Part shown: piece after piece, positions 7,957 through 16,294 of the stretch
Layout: each line of letters begins with the position of its first letter
How positions within the stretch are numbered: the first letter of the stretch is position 1
Origin: Halioglobus sp.
Lineage (GTDB): Bacteria > Pseudomonadota > Gammaproteobacteria > Pseudomonadales > Halieaceae
Reading direction: 5' to 3'
Length of the DNA: 38,229 nt
NCBI GenBank assembly: GCA_029287595.1
Contig: JARFQU010000002.1
Coordinates: forward strand, 1-38,229
The notes under the pieces: model-generated
The model's input: the letters and a program-made list of their open reading frames with translations, nothing else
What the model was told of the DNA's origin: nothing
Databases searched by the model: none
Position numbers and translations under genes: made by a program

Positions 7957-9831
7957 TCAGCCGGCGCCTGTCATAAACGTGGGCTTCACCGGCGCCGGCA
8001 AATGGGTCTCAGCTTCGCAACGCGCGCGGATATCCTCCACATCACCCCCTAAATTGAACAGCGGGACGTCATCGGGACGCTCGGAAATCATCTGCGCGCG
8101 CAGTGCCTCGGTGGCGCTGACGTCAACCGCGCCATCATCGCCAATGACCACGCCGTAGCGCCTGGCACCTGTTACAGTCACCAGGCGCCGCTCCACATCC
8201 TGGCGCACCAGCTCCGGATCCCGCTGGAAGGGGTCACCCCAACCGCCGCCACCCCAGGTGTTGAAGTACAACAGGTCCCCTTCTTTCACCTTGACGCCCT
8301 CCACCTTCGCCCCCAACCACTCCTGGGATCCGTCAGCGCGCTCCAGGCGCTTGGTGGAGCGCAAGCCGGTTTCACCCCCCAGCACACCCCAGGGGTACAT
8401 CAGCCAGCGCTCATCGTGGATACCGATTTCGCCATCACACAGGAAGCGATAGGCCACGCTGAGGCCGTTGCCTCCGCGGTGCAGGCCGGCGCCACCGGAA
8501 TCCGGAATGGTTTCGTAGCGTTCAATACGCAACGGGAAGTAGGACTCAATGAATTCGTTGGGGACATTGGTAAAGCCGGGCCACAAGGAATGCCCGTCCG
8601 GGCCGTCCCCCACCGGCCGCCCGGGGATACCCCCGAAACCGATCTGGAAAAGCTGGAACCACTCCCCTTTCTTGTCATAGCCGGAGTAAAACAGGTGCGG
8701 CGAATCCGAGAACCCGGCGGCGTTGAGCATTTGCTCGGGAGCCCCCATACCCAGCAGCGCCCCCAGCAGGTCGAAGATACGTCCCAGGGCATGGGTGCGC
8801 CCGGACAGGGCGGCCGGGAAGTTCGGCTTGAGCAGTGTGCCAGCGGGAATCCGCACATCCACCAGGTCGTAAAAACCGTCATTGAATACGATTTGCGGGT
8901 CCACCACGTTGATGGTGAAGGAGCCGAAAAACATCTTGAACATGTCCTCGTTGAGATAAAAATTCACCGAGCTCTGGGCCTGGGGATCGGTGCCGGCAAA
9001 GTCGAATATCGCCACGTCGCCCTCACGCCACATTTTGCACTTGATTTTATAGGGTCCCATGCCCATGCCATCGTCACACAGGTAATCTTCGAACTCGCGT
9101 GGTTCCTCGGGAATGAACATATTGATGATGTGCTTCATGGCGTCATGGTTGCGTTGCAACATGATGTCCATGGTGCTGTCGAGCACATCATCGCCAAAAC
9201 GCTGAGCCAGCTCCACACAGCGCTTGGCCGCCGTATTACAGGCTGCCACCAGGGCGTTGAGATCAAAGCGGTTCCACTGGGGTGTACGCACGTTATGCAG
9301 GATCAGCTCCAACAGGTCTGACTGCAGCTCACCTTTCTTGTAAAGCTTGCACGGTGGAATGCGAATACCTTCCTGGTAAATATTGGTTGCCTCAATGGGA
9401 ATCGAGCCAGGCACCATACCGCCATTGTCCGACATATGACCGAACATCGCTGACCAGGCTATGTGTCGCTCATCCTTGAACACCGGCACCAGGACTACCC
9501 AGTCAGGCAGGTGGGATACCGCCGCATTACACATATAGGGGTCATTGGTGAGAATGATGTCCCCCTCTTCGATCTCGGCGTCGTAGGCTTCCAGAAATGG
9601 ACCGATAAAGGAGCCAAACTGCCCCACCACCATTTTCCCATCCCGATTGGCAATCATGGGAAAACAATCGCCCTGCTCACGTATTCCCGGGGACATGGCC
9701 GTGCGAAACAGCACCGCGTCCATTTCCTCACGCGCATTGCGCAGCGCGTTTTCAATGATATCGACGGTCACTCCATCAACTTCAACCTTGTTGAGAGGCG
9801 CGGTATTGCTCTGGATAATCGTTGCAGTCAT
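7957..9831 (-). CDS. hyuB: Hydantoinase B/oxoprolinase family protein
   Basis: The 624-residue product is a full-length HyuB-type subunit, which with HyuA forms ATP-dependent enzymes that open cyclic amides (N-methylhydantoin, 5-oxoproline) or carboxylate ketones (acetone and acetophenone carboxylases). Recognisable family segments include the N-terminal DIIENALRNAREEMDAVLFR, then SPGIREQGDCF, the segment GDIILTNDPYMCNAAVSHLPD, and near the C-terminus DSGGAGLHRGGNG and TWGGGGWGDPF. The ATG follows AGGAGAGG. It starts 12 bases after hyuA and the two are surely cotranscribed and probably partners. Which of the several reactions it performs cannot be read from the sequence. Confidence 0.93.
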   Translation of the reverse strand: MTATIIQSNTAPLNKVEVDGVTVDIIENALRNAREEMDAVLFRTAMSPGIREQGDCFPMIANRDGKMVVGQFGSFIGPFLEAYDAEIEEGDIILTNDPYMCNAAVSHLPDWVVLVPVFKDERHIAWSAMFGHMSDNGGMVPGSIPIEATNIYQEGIRIPPCKLYKKGELQSDLLELILHNVRTPQWNRFDLNALVAACNTAAKRCVELAQRFGDDVLDSTMDIMLQRNHDAMKHIINMFIPEEPREFEDYLCDDGMGMGPYKIKCKMWREGDVAIFDFAGTDPQAQSSVNFYLNEDMFKMFFGSFTINVVDPQIVFNDGFYDLVDVRIPAGTLLKPNFPAALSGRTHALGRIFDLLGALLGMGAPEQMLNAAGFSDSPHLFYSGYDKKGEWFQLFQIGFGGIPGRPVGDGPDGHSLWPGFTNVPNEFIESYFPLRIERYETIPDSGGAGLHRGGNGLSVAYRFLCDGEIGIHDERWLMYPWGVLGGETGLRSTKRLERADGSQEWLGAKVEGVKVKEGDLLYFNTWGGGGWGDPFQRDPELVRQDVERRLVTVTGARRYGVVIGDDGAVDVSATEALRAQMISERPDDVPLFNLGGDVEDIRARCEAETHLPAPVKPTFMTGAG

Positions 9832-9843
9832 CTCTTTCCTCTC

Positions 9844-11904
9844 CTATTGCGCTGGATTGATCAGCAGGTTGCCGACAGCATCTACCCTGGCTTCATAGCC
9901 CGGTAGCACCACGGTGGTGGAATCCATTTCCCCGACAATCGCCGGTCCCGGCACGGTCAGTCCCTCATGCAACTTGCCGCGATCATAAATGTACATCTCG
10001 TGCCACTGGCCATCGTAATAAAAGCGACTTTCATGAATGCGGCAGTCTTCCAGAGCGGTTCCCGCCTGCCCGACTGCCAGTTCGGCAATCGCTGTGGCCC
10101 TGGCCTTGGCAACGGCGCGGATCATCAGGATTTCGTGACCGTCCCCCAACTTGAAGGTGAACAGTTGCTCGTGCTCTGCGTCGAACTGTCCAGTGAGCAG
10201 ATCCAGCCCGCGCTCTCGCAATTCCTCTTCGGTAAAGTCCACGGTAATCTGGAATGCCTGCCCGGCATAGCGCAGGTCAGCCTGGAAAGTCACCTCGTGA
10301 TCCTCGCGAGCAATACCATCGGCCACCAGCGAATCTCCCGCGCGATGTTGCAGTTCCCGCAGGTCATCCAGCAGCTGCTGATCGGTCAGGTCCCCGGCCA
10401 TGGTGAGGTAGGTCCTGGCCGCTTCATCCTGCACCCGGGTGGTGGCGTCACCATAGGCGCAAAGTACCCCTGGGCCAGGCGGCACAATCACCGGCCAGGC
10501 GTCGGTCAGTATGCCCAGGGCATTGGCATGTAGTGGCCCCGCACCACCGAAACCCACCAGCGCAAAATCCCGTGGATCGTAACCCTGCTCCACCGATACC
10601 AGGCGCAGGGCGCCGAACATGGATTCATTGACGATCTTGACGATACCCTCGGCCGCCGCCATCAGGTCGATGCCCATGGCATCCGCCACCTTTTGCACCG
10701 CCTTCACCGAAGCATCGCGGTCGATCTCCATCTTGCCACCCAGTTGCACGTCGGATGGCAGGTAACCCAGTACCACGTTGGCATCACACACCGTGGGCTC
10801 CTCACCACCCTTCATATAGCAGGCCGGTCCGGGCACCGCACCGGCGGATTCAGGACCCACCCGCAGGGCCCTGGTCAGCTCCGGCACAAAGGCGATGGAG
10901 CCGCCACCGGCGCCAACGGTGCGTACATCCACCGAGGGGGCACGTACCCGCACATCCGCGACAATCGTCTCGCGGCGCACCCGGGCACGGGAGTTCTGTA
11001 TCAGCGCGACATCGGTAGAGGTGCCGCCCATATCAAAGGTGAGGATGTCGTGGAAACCCGCGCGGCTGCAAAAATAGATCGCACCGGACACGCCCCCGGC
11101 AGGACCGGACATCAACAGGTTCACCGGAGATTCGGAAGAACCGCGAGCGGATGCCAGACCGCCGTCGGAGCGCAAAATGGACAGCTGTGTATCACTGCCC
11201 ATCTTGTCATCCAGGGCTGCCTGCAGGTTGCGAACATACTTGGCGACTTCCGGGCGCACATAGGAGTTCACCACGGTGGTTTCCGTGCGCTCGTATTCCT
11301 GCATCTCCGGCACCACGTCGCTGGAGATGGAAATGGGGGTATCGGTAAAGATTTCCGCGGCAATATCCCGGGCGCGCTGCTCGTGCTCGCCATTCATATA
11401 GGCGTTGATAAAACAGATTGTCAGTGCTTCGACCCCGCCCTTGCTGTGCAGGGCGCGCAATTCGGTGCGCAATTGTTCCTCGTCCAGGTCCTGCACCACC
11501 GTGCCGTCGGCAGCGATGCGCTCACTGGCACCAATAGTCAGCTCCAGCGGAGCCAGCAGGGGTTTCTTGACGAACCCAACCCAGCCACCCAGGCCGCCGG
11601 GGCAAAAGGAGCGGGCCACCTGCAGGGTATCTTCATAGCCCGCAGTGGTTACCAGGCCAACTTTAGCGCCCTTGCCCGTCAACACCGCATTGGTCGCCAC
11701 GGTGGTACCGTGCATAACCCGACTGACATTGCCGGGATCGATGCCGGATTCGTCACATATCCTGGCGATGCCATTGAGCACACCGATGGAGGAATCCTCA
11801 GGGGTCGAGGGCACCTTGGCGGTGTGGGTTTCCCCGGACTGTTCATTAATCAGCAGGAGGTCGGTAAAGGTCCCCCCGACATCCACACCAAGTCTGTAAG
11901 CCAT
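9844..11904 (-). CDS. hyuA: Hydantoinase A/oxoprolinase family ATPase subunit
   Basis: I start it at the ATG at 11904 (MAYRLGVDVGG), which follows a CAGGAG site. A 32-codon upstream extension runs into the preceding gene and has no ribosome site. The 686-residue protein has an actin/sugar-kinase-like ATPase fold: phosphate-1 motif DVGGTFTDLL (8-17), second phosphate loop FDMGGTSTDVA (290-300) and SGPAGG (266-271). The family uses ATP to activate a carbonyl or amide before hydrolysis or carboxylation, together with HyuB. It lies 43 bases after the HMG-CoA-lyase-like gene. Family certain; substrate open between a hydantoin, 5-oxoproline-like lactam and ketone. Confidence 0.93.
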   Translation of the reverse strand: MAYRLGVDVGGTFTDLLLINEQSGETHTAKVPSTPEDSSIGVLNGIARICDESGIDPGNVSRVMHGTTVATNAVLTGKGAKVGLVTTAGYEDTLQVARSFCPGGLGGWVGFVKKPLLAPLELTIGASERIAADGTVVQDLDEEQLRTELRALHSKGGVEALTICFINAYMNGEHEQRARDIAAEIFTDTPISISSDVVPEMQEYERTETTVVNSYVRPEVAKYVRNLQAALDDKMGSDTQLSILRSDGGLASARGSSESPVNLLMSGPAGGVSGAIYFCSRAGFHDILTFDMGGTSTDVALIQNSRARVRRETIVADVRVRAPSVDVRTVGAGGGSIAFVPELTRALRVGPESAGAVPGPACYMKGGEEPTVCDANVVLGYLPSDVQLGGKMEIDRDASVKAVQKVADAMGIDLMAAAEGIVKIVNESMFGALRLVSVEQGYDPRDFALVGFGGAGPLHANALGILTDAWPVIVPPGPGVLCAYGDATTRVQDEAARTYLTMAGDLTDQQLLDDLRELQHRAGDSLVADGIAREDHEVTFQADLRYAGQAFQITVDFTEEELRERGLDLLTGQFDAEHEQLFTFKLGDGHEILMIRAVAKARATAIAELAVGQAGTALEDCRIHESRFYYDGQWHEMYIYDRGKLHEGLTVPGPAIVGEMDSTTVVLPGYEARVDAVGNLLINPAQ

Positions 11905-11947
11905 TGCTATCTCCTGAGTATCCTGATTAATTTCATTACAGCGCGGG

Positions 11948-12856
11948 TCAGCCGGCGCGCTGCGCCAGCCAGGGCTTGAGCCAGGCCTTGGCGCGACCAC
12001 CCGGGGCCGTACCAGTCAATTGCTCCGCCAGATCCGATGCCCTGATCAGCGCATCGAGGTCGACACCGGTGGAAAAGCCCATTTGCTCGAGCATCATCAC
12101 CACATCCTCGGTGGCCACATTGCCACTGGCACCCGGTGCAAAAGGACACCCGCCAAGGCCGCCGATAGACGCGTCAAAGCGGCGAATTCCCGACTCCACT
12201 GCAGCATATACATTAGCCAGCCCCATCGCACGGGTGTCGTGGAAATGGCAGCCAAGGCGCTGCGCACCGTGCGCCTGCACCAGGTCCAAGGTCATGGCGC
12301 GAACCTCCTGGGGATTCGCCGCGCCAATGGTATCCGCCAGCACCAGTTGGTCGACACCGAGGTCGAGAAACTTACTCACCGCTGAGCGCACTATACCGGG
12401 GTCGGTGGCGCCGCTAAAGGGACAGGCGAAAGCCACAGCGAGCGCGGCTATCACCTCTATACCGTCGTTCCTGGCACACACCAGGATTTCCGCAGCAACC
12501 TCTTCCGCCTCAGCAATGGTCATATTGACATTGGCCTTCGCCATGCCCTCGCTGGCATACAGCACCATGTTGACTGCGCGCACCCCGGCCTCACGCGCCA
12601 GTTCATAGCCCTTCATATTGGGAATGAGGGCGCTGTAGTGTACGCCGTTTTCCGGCAGCCGGGACACCAGCACATCAGTGCCCGCCATAGCCGGCACGGC
12701 CTTTGGTGAAACGAAACTTCCCACTTCAATGGCGCCCACCCCAGAGGCGGCTATCGCATTGATCAGGGCCAGGCGCTCATCTATCTCGAGAATCCGGGGT
12801 TGGTTCTGCAGCCCATCCCTTGGGCCCACATCGGTAAGCACTATCTGTTCGCCCAT
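11948..12856 (-). CDS. HMG-CoA lyase family protein
   Basis: This 302-residue TIM-barrel enzyme belongs to the HMGL-like/DRE-TIM family, which cleaves 3-hydroxy-3-methylglutaryl-CoA to acetyl-CoA and acetoacetate, or related 3-hydroxyacyl-CoAs. The active-site residues known from HMG-CoA lyase are all present: Arg13 and Asp14 (GPRDGLQNQ), His204 and His206 (CHFHDTRA) bound to the divalent metal, and Cys237 in the signature GGLGGCPFAPGASGN. It may be a true leucine-pathway lyase, but the usual partners (isovaleryl-CoA dehydrogenase, methylcrotonyl-CoA carboxylase) are absent. Instead it sits between a CoA-transferase and hyuA, which suggests a related acyl-CoA such as citramalyl- or another branched 3-hydroxyacyl-CoA. 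The ATG has a modest GAGGT site. Confidence 0.92.
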   Translation of the reverse strand: MGEQIVLTDVGPRDGLQNQPRILEIDERLALINAIAASGVGAIEVGSFVSPKAVPAMAGTDVLVSRLPENGVHYSALIPNMKGYELAREAGVRAVNMVLYASEGMAKANVNMTIAEAEEVAAEILVCARNDGIEVIAALAVAFACPFSGATDPGIVRSAVSKFLDLGVDQLVLADTIGAANPQEVRAMTLDLVQAHGAQRLGCHFHDTRAMGLANVYAAVESGIRRFDASIGGLGGCPFAPGASGNVATEDVVMMLEQMGFSTGVDLDALIRASDLAEQLTGTAPGGRAKAWLKPWLAQRAG

Positions 12857-12939
12857 GGGGCAATGACCTCTGTTTTCGCTATTGCTCAGCTCGCCGGAAG
12901 GCGCCGATCAAACAGCCTTCCAGTATCACACTTAGTCTT

Positions 12940-13662
12940 TTATAAACCCAGTAAAACGATGGAGAGTCCACACAGCGTGATGGTACAACCGGCTAAGGCA
13001 TCACTGAAGCGTTCCATTTTAGGCACACGCACGGGCTGAAAACCCCATAACAACACCGCCACCACTACCAGCATCGTCAACACAGTGACCAGCGCAAATA
13101 CGGCGGTTACAGCTACCAGTCCCGCCACGCTCTCCTTCGCTGCAGGAAACATCAGCAGGGGTATCAAAGGCTCACAGGGACCCAGGATAAATACGACAAA
13201 AAGTGCCCACCCGATCAGAGAACGACGATTATCATCGGTATTTTCTCTGCTGTGCACATGGGCATGGGAGGCCTCATGCTTGTGCAGGTGGGAGTGACGG
13301 ACGCCTTCGTGGCTGTGCCAGTGGACATGAGATTTATTTCTGTAGCTATGGCGCAGACCCCAGGCGGTGTAAACCAGGCCGCATGACACCAGCGCCCAGG
13401 CAGCGATATCCCCGCGCCAGCCCTCGATCCATTCCAGGGCATTGAGCTGGATACTGGCGTAGATACCGATAAAACCAAGTAGCACAGAACCCAGGATATG
13501 CCCGGAACCGCACAACAGGGTGACATACATGGTTTTGGCCGGGGACCATGCCCGGCTTTTCGCCAGGGCGACGAAAGGGAGGTAGTGGTCTGGACCCAGC
13601 AGGGTATGGACAAATGCAAGGCTGCCCGCCGTGCCGCATAGCAGCCAAATTTCTGGGGACAT
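12940..13662 (-). CDS. NicO/UreH-like metal permease with histidine-rich loop
   Basis: This 240-residue protein has about six hydrophobic segments and resembles the nickel/cobalt transporter superfamily (NicO, RcnA, UreH). The first helix carries HTLLGPDH (His19, Asp25, His26), an HX5DH variant of the HX4DH metal motif. The segments CGSGHILG and ILGPCEPLIPLL are typical of the relatives. A cytoplasmic-type loop between the two halves has 11 histidines in 26 residues (about 113-138), a probable metal-binding or sensing tail. The start is the ATG at 13662, which overlaps the stop codon of the CoA-transferase gene by one base (TGATG). The ion could be nickel, cobalt, zinc or another, and direction (import or efflux) is not decidable. 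Confidence 0.8.
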   Translation of the reverse strand: MSPEIWLLCGTAGSLAFVHTLLGPDHYLPFVALAKSRAWSPAKTMYVTLLCGSGHILGSVLLGFIGIYASIQLNALEWIEGWRGDIAAWALVSCGLVYTAWGLRHSYRNKSHVHWHSHEGVRHSHLHKHEASHAHVHSRENTDDNRRSLIGWALFVVFILGPCEPLIPLLMFPAAKESVAGLVAVTAVFALVTVLTMLVVVAVLLWGFQPVRVPKMERFSDALAGCTITLCGLSIVLLGL

Positions 13663-14864
13663 CAACGAACAATTCCCGCACGGCGCAATTGCTCGATTTC
13701 TGCGTCATCCAGGGCCAGAATACCCTTTAAAACCTCGTCATTGTGGCTACCGATCTCACTGCCGGGCCAGTCGGTACGTCCCGGGGTCGCATCCAGCTTG
13801 GGCAGAATGGCTGGAATCTTTAGGGGTTCGCCGTCAATTTCCACCTGTTCGAACATACCCCGGGCCTGGTACTGGGGATCGACCATCATGTCCTCGACAC
13901 TGTATATCGGTCCCACCGGTACCTGCACGTTCTCCAGAGTGCTGATGATATGCCCCGACGAATGCGCCGCACACCACAGGGCCAGCGCCTCATCTATTTC
14001 CGCTTCGTGATCGACGCGTCCCGCGTTGTCCGCCATGGCGGGATTCTCGGCCATATCGGAACGCCCCGCGGCCTCCATCAGTCGCCTGAAAATAGAATCG
14101 CCATTGCCGCCTATCACCACGAACTTACCGTCATCACAGCGATAGGTGTTGGTGGGCACGATACCGGTGACGGTCGTGCCGGAGGGCTCGCGTATGACCC
14201 CGGCACCGTCATACTCTGGCACGATACCCTCCATAAGATTGAATACGGACTCGTACAACGCCACATCCACCACCTGGCCCGTTCCGCAACCGGGCTTGGC
14301 TCGCTGGATCAGTGCCAGGGCAATACCCAGCGCCGCGTGAATCGCCGAGAGCGTATCGCCCATACTGATATTGGCGCGTATGGGCGCCTGGCCAGGCTCA
14401 CCATTGATATAGCGAAAACCACCGAAGCCCTCGGTAACCGAGGCATAGCCAGGTTTGGTGGCATAGGGTCCGGTCTGCCCGTATCCGGAGATACGCGCAT
14501 AGACCAGCCCCGGGTTTTTTTCTTTCACCTGCTCGGGACCCAGCCCCCACTTCTCCATCATGCCCGGTCGGAAATTCTCTACAACCACGTCCGCCGTTTC
14601 TATCAGCTTCCCCGCCAATTCCCTGCCTCGTTCGGACTTCAGGTCAAGGGTGACACTTTTCTTGTTGCGACCAAGACTGCGGTACCACAACGAGGTCCCG
14701 TTGCGCAGCAGTCGCCAGCCGCGAACGGGGTCGCCCCCCGGCGGCTCAACCTTGATTACCTCGGCGCCGAAATACGCCAATATCGTGCCGGTGAACGGCC
14801 CCGCCAGCAACTGGCCCATTTCGATAACACGCAAGCCTTCGAGGGGCCTATCCGTTTCGCTCAC
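13662..14864 (-). CDS. CaiB/BaiF (class III) CoA-transferase
   Basis: Class III CoA-transferases move CoA between acyl groups through a covalent aspartyl-CoA intermediate. The family start PLEGLRVIEMGQLLAGPF and the segment FGAEVIKVEPPGGDPVRGW are present, as is the catalytic aspartate in ISMGDTLSAIHAALG (about residue 170). The length (400 residues) is normal. Two GTG codons compete: GTG at 14870 abuts AAGGTG too closely, so I prefer GTG at 14864, five bases from it. Its last base pairs into the start of the metal-permease gene, so the two are translationally coupled. It is the first gene of the island and would activate a carboxylic acid for the lyase downstream; substrate unknown. Confidence 0.92.
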   Translation of the reverse strand: MSETDRPLEGLRVIEMGQLLAGPFTGTILAYFGAEVIKVEPPGGDPVRGWRLLRNGTSLWYRSLGRNKKSVTLDLKSERGRELAGKLIETADVVVENFRPGMMEKWGLGPEQVKEKNPGLVYARISGYGQTGPYATKPGYASVTEGFGGFRYINGEPGQAPIRANISMGDTLSAIHAALGIALALIQRAKPGCGTGQVVDVALYESVFNLMEGIVPEYDGAGVIREPSGTTVTGIVPTNTYRCDDGKFVVIGGNGDSIFRRLMEAAGRSDMAENPAMADNAGRVDHEAEIDEALALWCAAHSSGHIISTLENVQVPVGPIYSVEDMMVDPQYQARGMFEQVEIDGEPLKIPAILPKLDATPGRTDWPGSEIGSHNDEVLKGILALDDAEIEQLRRAGIVR

Positions 14865-14921
14865 ACGCACTCACCTTATAAAAGAGTATTTCCGGCCATT
14901 TCACCCACAAATATAGTCCCG

Positions 14922-14933
14922 ATAACCGTTGCA
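14922..14933. promoter_or_regulatory. Second copy of a 12-mer shared with the aceE upstream region
   Basis: ATAACCGTTGCA here repeats the sequence at 7205-7216 exactly and in the same orientation. It lies 58-69 bases upstream of the CoA-transferase start, in the divergent gap shared with the RND genes. A minus-strand promoter-like pair (TTGTGG, 16 bases, TACTCT) lies between it and the gene. This would be consistent with a shared regulator, but chance is not excluded. Confidence 0.25.
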
Positions 14934-15108
14934 GGTCCATTTTTAACGCCCATGTCGTCATTGCATCTGAACAGAGCGCAATATAGCAGACGCTACCCGA
15001 CCTGCCGACTGTCTGATAATCTGGTATCGCTTTGCCCGGGCTTTTGCGACAATTCTGCACAAACTCCTACCATAAGCGCCATTTAGGCACTAAACAACCA
15101 GGGAAACC

Positions 15109-16293
15109 ATGCCTGCAGCACTTACCCGCCTTGTCACCCCGCTGCTGGTCATCGCTGCCAGCATCGGTATCTACAACCTGTTACACGCCACCAAACCCGA
15201 ACCGGAAAAGTCGGAGGAAGGGCCGCGCCCCATCAGCGTCTATACCGCGCCGGTAACGCAAAGTGACATAACGCTGCGGGTCCACACCAGCGGCGAGGTA
15301 CGCGCCCGCACTGAAATCGACCTGGCGACACAGGTCGGGGGACGTATTATCACGGTGTCTGATGAATTCACCGAGGGTGGCCAGGTGCGACCGGGTACCG
15401 CGTTACTCCAGGTAGAGGATACCGATTACCGCCTGGCCCTGCGCCAGGCTGAAGCGCGGGTGGCGGAGGCACACGTGCGGGTAGAACAGGCGCTGGCTGA
15501 TGCCGATGTGGCGCGCAAGCAGTTGCGCAACGAGGCCCAGCCGTCAAAGCTGGCCCTGAAAATACCGCAGGTCGCCGAGGCAAAGGCGGGGCTGGAAGCC
15601 GCCAAAGCGAACCTGGAGCAAGCGCGCCTGAACCTGGAGCGCACGGCTATCAGTTTGCCGTTCTCCGGCCGGCTGACCGCAACCCATGTGGATATAGGCC
15701 AGTACATCACCCCCGGGACGGTGGTGGCCAGTGCCTTCAGCACTGATGTAGTTGAAGTACGCCTGCCACTGGCCGATGCGCAACTGGCATCGCTGGCGCT
15801 GCCTATAGGCTTCACCGCCGCACCCGGTGAAGGACTGCCCGTCACGTTGTCGGCCAAGGTATCCGGACTCGAACAGCAGTGGCAGGGACGACTGGTACGC
15901 CTGGACGCCGCCATAGACCCGGATACCCGCATGCTCTACGGCATCGTTGAAGTCACCGAGCCCTATGGCGCGAATGTTTCCGCCAGCGGTATGCCGCTGG
16001 CTGTGGGCCTGTTTGTCGCAGCGGATATCTCGGGCAGGCGATTACAGGGCGCCCACACTATTCCCCGGGACGCACTGCGTGCAGGTAACATCGTCTTCCT
16101 GGTAGACCAGCAAAGTAAACTGCAAATAAGGGAAGTCAAGGTAATCCACAGTTCGCCCGACAGGGCAGTGATCGGCAGTGGACTGCAAGCGGGCGAGCGC
16201 ATAGTCACTTCCCCGGTGCGCAACCCCGTGCAGGGCATGGCGCTGTTGGCCATCGATCGCGACAGTCAGCTGGCGCGGGAGTCGGCAAAGTAG
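15109..16293 (+). CDS. RND efflux periplasmic adaptor (membrane fusion protein)
   Basis: The 394-residue product has an N-terminal membrane anchor or uncleaved signal (about 8-24) and then the standard adaptor order. A beta/lipoyl half (SGEVRARTEIDLATQVGGRI) is followed by an alanine- and glutamate-rich helical hairpin (about 105-180), the second lipoyl half (FSGRLTATHVDIGQYITPGT), and beta-barrel and membrane-proximal domains. It bridges the inner-membrane pump to an outer-membrane channel. The ATG follows AGGGA. The pump gene starts one base after its stop, so they form one operon. No TolC-like channel gene is adjacent, so a channel encoded elsewhere would be needed. A TTGCGA/TACCAT pair about 50 bases upstream is a weak promoter candidate. 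Confidence 0.93.
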   Translation: MPAALTRLVTPLLVIAASIGIYNLLHATKPEPEKSEEGPRPISVYTAPVTQSDITLRVHTSGEVRARTEIDLATQVGGRIITVSDEFTEGGQVRPGTALLQVEDTDYRLALRQAEARVAEAHVRVEQALADADVARKQLRNEAQPSKLALKIPQVAEAKAGLEAAKANLEQARLNLERTAISLPFSGRLTATHVDIGQYITPGTVVASAFSTDVVEVRLPLADAQLASLALPIGFTAAPGEGLPVTLSAKVSGLEQQWQGRLVRLDAAIDPDTRMLYGIVEVTEPYGANVSASGMPLAVGLFVAADISGRRLQGAHTIPRDALRAGNIVFLVDQQSKLQIREVKVIHSSPDRAVIGSGLQAGERIVTSPVRNPVQGMALLAIDRDSQLARESAK

Positions 16294-16294
16294 C

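Noticed and set aside
10693-11979. 428-codon open frame on the plus strand opposite hyuA
   Set aside because: It lies entirely antisense to a clear full-length HyuA, has histidine/glycine/arginine-rich shadow composition, and has no ribosome site or family motif.
11905-12000. 32-codon N-terminal extension of hyuA
   Set aside because: It overlaps the end of the lyase gene. The family begins at the nucleotide-binding segment just after the ATG at 11904, which has its own ribosome site.
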